A stretch of 64,000 nt of DNA from JADGQM01 sp964441945 (GTDB lineage: Bacteria > Desulfobacterota > Syntrophobacteria > Syntrophobacterales > Syntrophobacteraceae), in the NCBI GenBank assembly GCA_964441945.1, contig CAYTWB010000001.1, positions 124,001 to 188,000 of the forward strand, written 5' to 3'. The notes beneath the pieces are model-generated. The model did not search any database. It had not been told where the DNA came from and worked only from the letters and a program-made list of their open reading frames with translations. Shown here one piece after another: positions 26,617-33,717 of the stretch. The position numbers and the translations under genes were made by a program. How positions within the stretch are numbered: position 1 is the first letter of the stretch; each line of letters opens with the position of its first letter.

Positions 26617-27912
26617 ATGAAAGACGTTCTTACCATCATCATGGCGGGGGGGGAAGGCAAGCGCCTGATGCCCCTGACGCGCGACCGTTCCAAGCCCGCA
26701 GTGCCGTTTGGAGGGATCTACCGGCTCATCGATATCCCTCTGAGCAACTGCATCAACTCTCAACTCTACAAGATTCTCGTCTTTCCACAGTATAAATCCC
26801 AGTCGATGGTCGATCATCTGGAAGAGGGCTGGAATATCTTTTCCGCCGATTTGGGCCACTACCTGCGGATTGCCGCCCCGCAGCAAAGAATGGGAAAGGA
26901 ATGGTATCGGGGAACCGCTGATTGTGTCCGCCAGAATCTCTATCTGGTTGAAAGAGAACGGCCCCGATATGTTCTGATACTCGGCGGGGACCATGTCTAC
27001 AAGATGGATTACATGGCGTTTCGCGAATACCATGAGAAGAATGATGCCGATGTGAGTGTTGCCTTGCTGGAGGTGGATCGAAGTCAGGCTTCGGAATTCG
27101 GCATCGCCGAAGTGGACAATCATTTTCGGATCGTTGCCTGGGAGGAAAAGCCCTTAGAGCCCAAGCCGATTCCGGATGATCCGGAGCGGTCCCTGGCATC
27201 GATGGGCATCTATCTCTTCCGGACGGATCTGCTTCTGGACCTTTTGAACAAAACCGATCATGATGATTTCGGGAAGGACATCATTCCACATCTGATCCGG
27301 GATTACAGGGTGATGGCCTACCCTTACAGGCGTTTCAACCGTATCCGCGACTATGTCCATTCGATGGATCCCGAAGGTGTCAGGCGTTGGGAGCTGGTTG
27401 ATGGGACCCGCGATTCGCAGTACTGGCGTGATGTCGGCACGCTGGATGCTTACTGGAATGCAAACATGGATCTGACCGGCATTGATCCGTTCTTCAATCT
27501 CTACGGCAAGATCTGGCCCATCCGGACCTTCCAACGCCAATATCCGCCGGCCAAGTTCGTTTTCAATCAACCCGATCAGACACAGCCCCGCATCGGCACA
27601 GCCGTCGACTCAATTGTCTCTCCGGGCTGCATTATCAGCGGAGGGACTGTTCGAAGCTCGGTCTTATCCTGCAACGTCATGGTCCGCAGCTGGGCTCAGG
27701 TAGACGAATCCGTCATTATGGACGATGTTGAAATAGGGCGTTTCTGCAGGATAAAAAAGGCCATAATCGACAAGCACAACGTCATTCCCCCACACACCCA
27801 GATTGGCATCGATCCGCACGAAGACCGGAAATGTTTTGCGGTTACCCCACGGGGAATTGTAGTGGTGCCCAAGAACTATTTCGGCACAGGACCGCACCTG
27901 ACCGGGGAATAG
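26617..27912 (+). CDS. glgC: Glucose-1-phosphate adenylyltransferase
   Basis: A 431-aa ADP-glucose pyrophosphorylase making the glycogen precursor from ATP and glucose-1-phosphate. The nucleotidyltransferase domain (about 5-280) opens with MAGGEGKRLMPLTRDRSKPA and PFGGIYRLIDIPLSNC, and has the product loop YRGTADCVRQN. The sugar-phosphate segment reads FGIAEVD and WEEKP. The C-terminal left-handed beta-helix is at about 300-415 (SIVSPGCIISGGTVRSSVLS). Length equals the family norm. It ends the plus-strand run; gatA converges 74 bp away. No other glycogen genes are visible. Confidence 0.95.
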   Translation: MKDVLTIIMAGGEGKRLMPLTRDRSKPAVPFGGIYRLIDIPLSNCINSQLYKILVFPQYKSQSMVDHLEEGWNIFSADLGHYLRIAAPQQRMGKEWYRGTADCVRQNLYLVERERPRYVLILGGDHVYKMDYMAFREYHEKNDADVSVALLEVDRSQASEFGIAEVDNHFRIVAWEEKPLEPKPIPDDPERSLASMGIYLFRTDLLLDLLNKTDHDDFGKDIIPHLIRDYRVMAYPYRRFNRIRDYVHSMDPEGVRRWELVDGTRDSQYWRDVGTLDAYWNANMDLTGIDPFFNLYGKIWPIRTFQRQYPPAKFVFNQPDQTQPRIGTAVDSIVSPGCIISGGTVRSSVLSCNVMVRSWAQVDESVIMDDVEIGRFCRIKKAIIDKHNVIPPHTQIGIDPHEDRKCFAVTPRGIVVVPKNYFGTGPHLTGE

Positions 27913-27986
27913 CCTCCCACTTCACAAACCGGCTTGACCGGCCTGCCTGAGGGATAAACATCCCGCTCATCAAGACGACCGGGGCC

Positions 27987-29450
27987 TCATACCGGCAGAT
28001 CGGGGTTCATGCGCAGGTGGGGCGTCGCCTGCTCGAACTGATAGGCGATCCTCAGAATGAGGTCCTCCCGGAAATGCGGGCCAAGGACCTGCAAACCTAT
28101 CGGCAGTTTGTCCGACGAAAAGCCGCATGGGACCGATATGCCGGGGATACCCGCCAGGCTTGCAGGCAAAGTCAGCATATCGCTCAGGTACATCTGCAGC
28201 GGATCATCCGTCTTTTCGCCGATCTTGAAGGCCGGTATCGGTGCAACGGGAGTCAGCAACGCATCACATGTTTCAAACGCCTTTTCGAAATCCTGTCGGA
28301 TCAGGGTCCTTACCTGCGACGCCTTCTTGTAGTAGGCGTCGTAATAGCCGGCTGAAAGCACATAGGTACCGAGCATGATCCGTCTCTTCACTTCGAAACC
28401 AAATCCCCTCGATCGACTCTGGCGGTACATGGATGCCAGATCCCGTGCATCCGGGACCCGCAAGCCGTACTTCACCCCGTCATAGCGAGCCAGGTTGGAG
28501 CTGGCTTCGGCTGGAGCGATGATATAATAGGCTGCCACGCCATATTCCGTGTGGGGTAGCGACACCTCAAGGGTTTCCGCTCCCAGCTCCCGGCACGTCT
28601 GGATCGCCTTGCGCACCATCAGGGCCACATCGGGGTGAATCCCCTCAATGAAGTACTCTCTGGGAATCCCCAGGCGGAGCCCCTTTATCGATTCCTTTAT
28701 AGCCGCTCGATAGTCGGGAATCGGATGATCGACCGAAGTCGAATCTCTCCGGTCATAACCCGCAATAACCTGAAGCAGCAATGCGGCATCTTCAACATCC
28801 TTGGTGATCGGCCCGATCTGGTCCAGCGAGGAGGCAAAAGCGACCAGCCCGAATCGGGAAACCCTGCCGTAAGTCGGTTTCAATCCCACTACACCGCAAA
28901 AGGAGGCGGGTTGTCGGATGGACCCTCCGGTATCGGTTCCAAGAGAACCGGCACAGAGATCAGCGGCTATAGCCGCTGCAGAGCCGCCGCTCGATCCTCC
29001 GGGGACCCTGCTGAGGTCCCAGGGATTGTGCGTGGTTTTGTACGCGGAATTCTCAGTGGAAGACCCCATCGCAAATTCATCCATGTTCGTCTTGCCAAGG
29101 ATGATTGCCCCCGATTCCCTGAGGCTCTCCATCACCGCAGCATCGTAGGGAGGAATGAAGCCCTCCAGTATCTGCGATGCACAGGTCGTTCTCACTCCCT
29201 GCAGGCAGATCACATCCTTGATGGCAAGAGGGATGGCAGCCAGTGGAGAGAGTCCGATGCTTCTCGCTCCCTGGTCAAATTCCCTGGCTTCCCCGAGGGC
29301 CCTATCAGCAAGCAGGGTGAGAAATGCATTGATTTCACCATCATTCTTTTCAATGCGCGAGAGAAATCCGGAAACGACTTCCACGGCGCTCACTTCTTTG
29401 CGAAGCAGCAAGTCGTGCAATTCATGGATGGGCAGCGTGTGGAAATGCAT
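27987..29450 (-). CDS. gatA: Aspartyl/glutamyl-tRNA amidotransferase subunit A
   Basis: A 487-aa amidase-signature enzyme that releases ammonia from glutamine to convert Glu-tRNA-Gln or Asp-tRNA-Asn. The Ser-cisSer-Lys triad is visible: Lys in AAIPLAIKDVICLQG and the serines in RVPGGSSGGSAAAIAADL. GSLGTDTGGSIRQPASFCG is the glycine-serine motif. ATG at 29450 (MHFHTLPIHELHDLL) fits the family; a TTG at 29474 adds eight unlikely residues. It lies 26 bp after gatC. No gatB follows, since glgC converges directly. Confidence 0.96.
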   Translation of the reverse strand: MHFHTLPIHELHDLLLRKEVSAVEVVSGFLSRIEKNDGEINAFLTLLADRALGEAREFDQGARSIGLSPLAAIPLAIKDVICLQGVRTTCASQILEGFIPPYDAAVMESLRESGAIILGKTNMDEFAMGSSTENSAYKTTHNPWDLSRVPGGSSGGSAAAIAADLCAGSLGTDTGGSIRQPASFCGVVGLKPTYGRVSRFGLVAFASSLDQIGPITKDVEDAALLLQVIAGYDRRDSTSVDHPIPDYRAAIKESIKGLRLGIPREYFIEGIHPDVALMVRKAIQTCRELGAETLEVSLPHTEYGVAAYYIIAPAEASSNLARYDGVKYGLRVPDARDLASMYRQSRSRGFGFEVKRRIMLGTYVLSAGYYDAYYKKASQVRTLIRQDFEKAFETCDALLTPVAPIPAFKIGEKTDDPLQMYLSDMLTLPASLAGIPGISVPCGFSSDKLPIGLQVLGPHFREDLILRIAYQFEQATPHLRMNPDLPV

Positions 29451-29476
29451 GGGGTAACAGCCTCTCTGTCTCAATT

Positions 29477-29767
29477 CTAGAAAACTTTGGGGACAAGGAA
29501 ATGGACTCCATCGCTTTGAGGAGCATTGGCCAGTGCATGCCCGCGGTCGAGTGAAGAACCAACGAGGTCGCAGCGGAAGACATTCTGCATTTGGATCGCA
29601 TGGGTGGTCGCCGGAATCTCCCGTGTATCCAGTTCATTGAGTTTGTCCATATAGCTTAGAAGACTGTTCATCTGCTCCGTGATGCGCGCTTCTTCCTCTT
29701 CGGTCAGCTCCAGTCGGGCAAGGTCCGCCACATGCCTCACTTCCTCTTTGCTGATTTTGGTCGTCAT
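29477..29767 (-). CDS. gatC: Aspartyl/glutamyl-tRNA amidotransferase subunit C
   Basis: A 96-aa GatC, the small belt subunit that stabilises GatA-GatB. The conserved pattern is ISKEEVRHVADLARLELTEEE, then an amphipathic helix (MNSLLSYMDKLNELDT) and the C-terminal strand ending DGVHFLVPKVF. It is directly upstream of gatA on the same strand and probably co-transcribed. Confidence 0.95.
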   Translation of the reverse strand: MTTKISKEEVRHVADLARLELTEEEEARITEQMNSLLSYMDKLNELDTREIPATTHAIQMQNVFRCDLVGSSLDRGHALANAPQSDGVHFLVPKVF

Positions 29768-29848
29768 GGTATTCGTCTATCCCTTGCTGGAAATTGGTCT
29801 TGAGTCCCGGCTGATGGATGATGGGGCTAAGGTCCTCCCATACCTCAA

Positions 29849-30442
29849 TCATGCCGGCGAGAACAAGCCATACGGTTCACTCTTTTCCCGGGACCCCGAA
29901 AACGTTTCCATGGTCAGGCAATCCCTGAAAGCGGACAGCACCTCTTCCAGTCCGGGGATCCTGCAGCCGTACAAAACCTGATAAGTCAGGGAATGGACCC
30001 GGACCTCCTCGGCTTCCTGTTCAAACTGTGTGCTGTCAAACCGCTGCAGGAACTGGGCAAAACGTATGACATGGATCAATTCATGTGTGACAATATACAA
30101 TGAAAGGGGAAAGAGCTGAATGATGGAATCGCGTTGAACCGCTCTGCGGATCACATGATCCTGGAGGCAGATTTTGAAAAAATCGCCCGGCTCACTTCCC
30201 CGCAACCGTTCATGGGGACACCGCAAGTATCGGTGAATCTGCGCAAACGCCGTGTCGGTGACTTCCGATTCCTGCAAGTCTTTCAGGGACTGAATGTCAT
30301 ACCGATACCGCTTCCATTGTGAGGTCGAGATCTTATGGTACTCGCTGATGAGCTCTTCAGAGAGGTCGATGGATTGCCTCAATATTTCGATTTCATTCGG
30401 ATAAAACGGAATGCGTTCGATCTGATCGCTCATCCTGTCCAT
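29849..30442 (-). CDS. Putative zinc metallopeptidase-like protein (HELIH motif), function unknown
   Basis: I do not recognise a named family. The 197-aa product is mostly helical and has HELIH at residues 120-124 (SLYIVTHELIHVIRF), the HExxH signature of zinc peptidases. An acidic helix EQEAEEVRVHSL at about 141-152 could give the third ligand (E) as in gluzincins. There is no signal peptide or membrane helix. ATG 30442 is used; ATG 30433 and TTG 30469 are also in frame. It lies 81 bp upstream of gatC on the same strand and might be in that operon. A chance HExxH is possible, but its position in a long helix followed by an acidic helix favours a real site. Confidence 0.6.
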   Translation of the reverse strand: MDRMSDQIERIPFYPNEIEILRQSIDLSEELISEYHKISTSQWKRYRYDIQSLKDLQESEVTDTAFAQIHRYLRCPHERLRGSEPGDFFKICLQDHVIRRAVQRDSIIQLFPLSLYIVTHELIHVIRFAQFLQRFDSTQFEQEAEEVRVHSLTYQVLYGCRIPGLEEVLSAFRDCLTMETFSGSREKSEPYGLFSPA

Positions 30443-30622
30443 CGGGTTCTTCTGCAGTGAGACAGTCAACGTATTGCCGTAACGATCCCGGCGTATCGTC
30501 CGGTTCTCTATTACAAGACATTATTGATTTTATCAAAAAGTTATTTCGGTCTGTGGATATTCGCTTTGGGCAACAGTGCTTGCTCTTGTCCGCTTTTTTT
30601 ACCTCCTCCAGAGTGGCATATT

Positions 30623-30635
30623 GTAAACAGTTTAC
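30623..30635. promoter_or_regulatory. Palindromic operator candidate over the glutamate synthase -35 box
   Basis: GTAAAC-A-GTTTAC is a perfect 6+1+6 inverted repeat whose right half lies inside the -35 hexamer of the promoter at 30631. Binding there should repress transcription. The cognate regulator is unknown. Confidence 0.55.
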
Positions 30636-30659
30636 TTGCCCTTTGACTCAGAATATAAT
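30631..30659 (+). promoter_or_regulatory. Sigma-70-type promoter of the glutamate synthase operon
   Basis: TTTACT (30631-30636), a 17-bp spacer, and a perfect TATAAT (30654-30659). It faces the gltB-type genes about 245 bp downstream and is the best -10 match I found in the window. Confidence 0.7.
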
Positions 30660-30907
30660 CTGGGCTAATAAGCAATGTCCCCACTGGAATGAAAAGAGAG
30701 TTGGAGAAGAGCGGTGACGTCGAGTGAACGATTTGAGGAAGGTTCAGGGTCCTCTTTCCTTCGCCGGGGTCCTTAGCCATAATCCAATCCATTGGGTCCA
30801 ACAGGACTATTTGCTTCACTTCCTGGCAGCCTCAAAAGCAGTTTCCCGATCTCTCGGGAAGGCTTTCCCACCAGGATAGTGTGCTGCAACGAGGAGAGTA
30901 AAGTCTC

Positions 30908-32038
30908 ATGTGTCGATTATTCGCAGTAACAAGCGAAGAACCGCTGTCCCCCATGGTAGCCATGAGGGCCCTGGACGTGATGCGCGAAGGTCATGACGGC
31001 TCCGGGGTGGGTCTTTTCCTGAGTGATCTCGGAGGAGCCTTTGAGGAGCTCAAGGGTGCGCCTATTCTGTCCGGAATTTTTACCAACGACGGGTTGAAGC
31101 GTCTTGATCAATTCATGATGAACATCGGCTTTATGACGAAGTACAAGCTATCCATCAAGATCCCCAAAAACCCGCCCCCCGGGACTCCCCGGAGGGATGT
31201 TTATCTCATCCGCGCTTACGAATATCCGGAAACCTGGGAGGGGCTCAGCGAAAGCGAACTCGACCACCGCCTGATGATGATTCGTCTTCAGCTGAGAGAG
31301 ATGGGCGAAGAACACGAGGACATGATTGTCTACAGCTTCTGGCCGGACGTGATCATGATCAAGGAAATCGGCGACCCGCTCCTGGTGTCCAGATACCTGA
31401 AACTGGATCGGGAGGAACTCCAGGCCCGCGTTGTACTCGCCCAGGGTCGGCAGAACACCAACTATGCGATCAACCTCTACGCCTGCCATCCCTTTTTCCT
31501 CCAGGGAGTGGCCACGATGACCAACGGTGAGAACACGGCCTTCGTTCCAAACCGAGAATTCCTCAGTTCGAGAGGGTTCCCGGGATACATTGGTTACCAG
31601 TCGGACTCGGAGGTGTTCACCCACATTCTTCACTTCTCCCTAAATCGTCTTGGCCTGGGTATTGAGACCTACAAGCATGTTATCACTCCGCTGCAGGACG
31701 AAGATCTGGAACATCATCCGGACGGGACCTTCTTAAGGCATTTGAAGCACTCATGCCGCAGATTGATCATTGATGGGCCGAACTGTGTCATTGGATCTCT
31801 TCCGGACAAGACGCTCTTTGTCGTCCAGGATCGCAAGAAACTGCGCCCGGCCGTGGTGGGTGGAAAGCCCGGTCTCTTTGCCATTTCATCAGAAATGTGC
31901 GGTCTGGATGCCATCATACCCGACCGGGACAGAAGCAGTGATTTTCAACCGATGCATCTCGATACCGCGATTATCTGCCCCGATCGGCAGGAGGTCAAGA
32001 TATGCTCCCAAATGGAACGATTGCCCCTTCTACACTGA
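30908..32038 (+). CDS. Glutamate synthase, class II glutamine amidotransferase subunit (GltB N-domain-like)
   Basis: A 376-aa Ntn-type glutaminase with the nucleophile at Cys2 (MCRLFAVTSEE). HDGSGVGLFLSD and TMTNGENTAFVPNREFL supply the class II glutamine-binding positions. It corresponds to the first domain of bacterial GltB made as a separate protein. It should supply ammonia to the FMN subunit, which overlaps it by 37 nt. The ATG has GAGGAG upstream. It is the first gene of a three-gene unit and has a strong promoter. Confidence 0.9.
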   Translation: MCRLFAVTSEEPLSPMVAMRALDVMREGHDGSGVGLFLSDLGGAFEELKGAPILSGIFTNDGLKRLDQFMMNIGFMTKYKLSIKIPKNPPPGTPRRDVYLIRAYEYPETWEGLSESELDHRLMMIRLQLREMGEEHEDMIVYSFWPDVIMIKEIGDPLLVSRYLKLDREELQARVVLAQGRQNTNYAINLYACHPFFLQGVATMTNGENTAFVPNREFLSSRGFPGYIGYQSDSEVFTHILHFSLNRLGLGIETYKHVITPLQDEDLEHHPDGTFLRHLKHSCRRLIIDGPNCVIGSLPDKTLFVVQDRKKLRPAVVGGKPGLFAISSEMCGLDAIIPDRDRSSDFQPMHLDTAIICPDRQEVKICSQMERLPLLH

Positions 32039-33663
32039 GTATCAAGGACCTCACCTGGCAGATCCACTGGGAAAAGGACAGCTGCACCCTCTGCGGCCGC
32101 TGTACGGCGGTCTGTCCGGTTCATGCCATCGAGTTGGGCGTACACCGGAAAAGGCTCGTCCAGGTCCCGGCCGTTCTGGGTGAGGTTCGGCATGACGGCG
32201 ATTCTTCAAGTGTCAATCAGGTCTTCCACGGAATCCGCCAGAAGACCGATCCGGCCTACGCCTGTGTGGGGTGCGCCATGTGCAACCTGGTCTGCCCCAA
32301 CGACTGCATAATGCCCTATCGGACGGATGAGGCCGACAAGCTCCGGTTCCATATCAACCGAGGGGGACAGCCTCGGCGCCGCGGTGGGCGCAGAAACCTC
32401 CGTGAATCCGATCCGGGCGGCATCCTCGATCGCATCAAGTTTGTCCGGATCTCGATGCTGACGGACCCGGCGCTTGACGCGGGACGCCATGAATTCGAGC
32501 TGCGCACTCTATTGGGAAGGATTCTGTCTCCCGAAGAAAACCTGAGACTGCTCAAGGAGAATGGTTGGATTCCGCCGGTGCGGGAAATCTATCCCCTGAT
32601 CATCGGTTCAATGTCCTTTGGGGCCCTTTCCCCCAATATGTGGGAAGGACTCCAGATGGGTGTCGCCTATCTCAACGAAGTATTGGGAATGCCGGTCCGT
32701 ATGTGTACCGGTGAAGGAGGGTGCCCGCCCCGTCTGCTCCGTTCGCGCTTTCTGAAATATGTCATTTTGCAGATTGCCAGTGGATATTTTGGATGGGATG
32801 AGATCATCCATGCTCTGCCGGAGATGAAGGAAGACCCTTGTGCCATTGAAATCAAGTATGGCCAGGGGGCAAAGCCCGGAGACGGCGGTTTGCTGATGTG
32901 GTACAAGGTCAATAAGCTCATTGCGGCCATTCGTGGGGTACCGGCCGGTGTGAACCTGCCCAGTCCGCCGACGCACCAGACCAAGTATTCGATCGAAGAA
33001 TCCGTCGCCAAAATGATCCAGTCCATGTACATGGCCTGGGGGTTCAGGGTCCCCGTGTACCCAAAGATCTCCGGGACATCAACGGCACAGTCCGTGCTCA
33101 ACAATCTGGCCCGGAATCCCTATGCTGCGGGACTGGCCATTGACGGAGAAGATGGCGGTACCGGGGCCGCTTACGCAGTCTCAATGGATCATATGGGCCA
33201 CCCCATCGCGAGCAATATCCGCGATTGCTACCTGACTCTTGTCAAGGTGGGCAAGCAGAATGAGATGCCATTGTTTGCCGGCGGGGGGGTTGGCAAGTAC
33301 GGGAATCTGGCATCCAACGCGGCTGCGCTCATTATGCTTGGGGCGAGCGGCGTTCAGATCGGCAAGTACATCATGCAGGCTGCAGCAGGATGCGTGGGGT
33401 CGGAGTCCGATCGCTGCAACGTGTGCAATATCGGTCTCTGTCCTAAAGGCATTACGTCTCAAGATCCCCGCCTCTACCGGCGACTGGATCCGGAGAAGGT
33501 TGCCGAACGGGTTGTCGATGTTTTTCTCAGTTTCGACACGGAACTGAAGAAGATCGTGGCACCGCTGGGTCGCTCCACTTCGCTTCCCATCGGGATGTCC
33601 GACGCCATAGCCATAAACGAACACAATGCCGCTGAGCGCCTTAGCATTAAATATGTCGTTTAG
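32002..33663 (+). CDS. Glutamate synthase FMN subunit with N-terminal ferredoxin domain
   Basis: A 553-aa protein. It starts with a 2x[4Fe-4S] ferredoxin domain (CTLCGRCTAVCPVHAI near residue 24; CVGCAMCNLVCPNDCI near 89). The FMN-binding glutamate synthase barrel follows (about 170-520), with FGALSPNMWEG, TGEGGCP, EIKYGQGAKPGDGG and the 3Fe-4S cysteines in CNVCNIGLCPKG. It joins 2-oxoglutarate with ammonia to give glutamate. ATG 32002 has GGAGG 8 nt upstream, so the 37-nt overlap with the amidotransferase gene is real and implies coupled translation. This is the archaeal/deltaproteobacterial ferredoxin-linked layout rather than the fused GltB. Confidence 0.92.
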   Translation: MLPNGTIAPSTLSIKDLTWQIHWEKDSCTLCGRCTAVCPVHAIELGVHRKRLVQVPAVLGEVRHDGDSSSVNQVFHGIRQKTDPAYACVGCAMCNLVCPNDCIMPYRTDEADKLRFHINRGGQPRRRGGRRNLRESDPGGILDRIKFVRISMLTDPALDAGRHEFELRTLLGRILSPEENLRLLKENGWIPPVREIYPLIIGSMSFGALSPNMWEGLQMGVAYLNEVLGMPVRMCTGEGGCPPRLLRSRFLKYVILQIASGYFGWDEIIHALPEMKEDPCAIEIKYGQGAKPGDGGLLMWYKVNKLIAAIRGVPAGVNLPSPPTHQTKYSIEESVAKMIQSMYMAWGFRVPVYPKISGTSTAQSVLNNLARNPYAAGLAIDGEDGGTGAAYAVSMDHMGHPIASNIRDCYLTLVKVGKQNEMPLFAGGGVGKYGNLASNAAALIMLGASGVQIGKYIMQAAAGCVGSESDRCNVCNIGLCPKGITSQDPRLYRRLDPEKVAERVVDVFLSFDTELKKIVAPLGRSTSLPIGMSDAIAINEHNAAERLSIKYVV

Positions 33664-33717
33664 CCGACCAGATTGCGAACTCTGAACCGAGTGTGAGGTT
33701 CGGGAGACGAAATAGAA

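Larger units (their letters stand above)
30443..30907. other. 465-bp divergent intergenic region with glutamate-synthase promoter
   Basis: This is an AT-rich divergent region with no gene. It contains a strong promoter (30631-30659) facing the glutamate synthase genes and a palindrome on its -35 box. About 245 nt of untranslated leader follows. I saw no match to glutamine, glycine, T-box or c-di-GMP riboswitch cores in that leader. Confidence 0.65.

Noticed and set aside
30660..30907. Riboswitch or T-box in the long glutamate-synthase leader
   Set aside because: I looked for glutamine, glycine, T-box and c-di-GMP cores and found no match; a covariance-model scan would be decisive.
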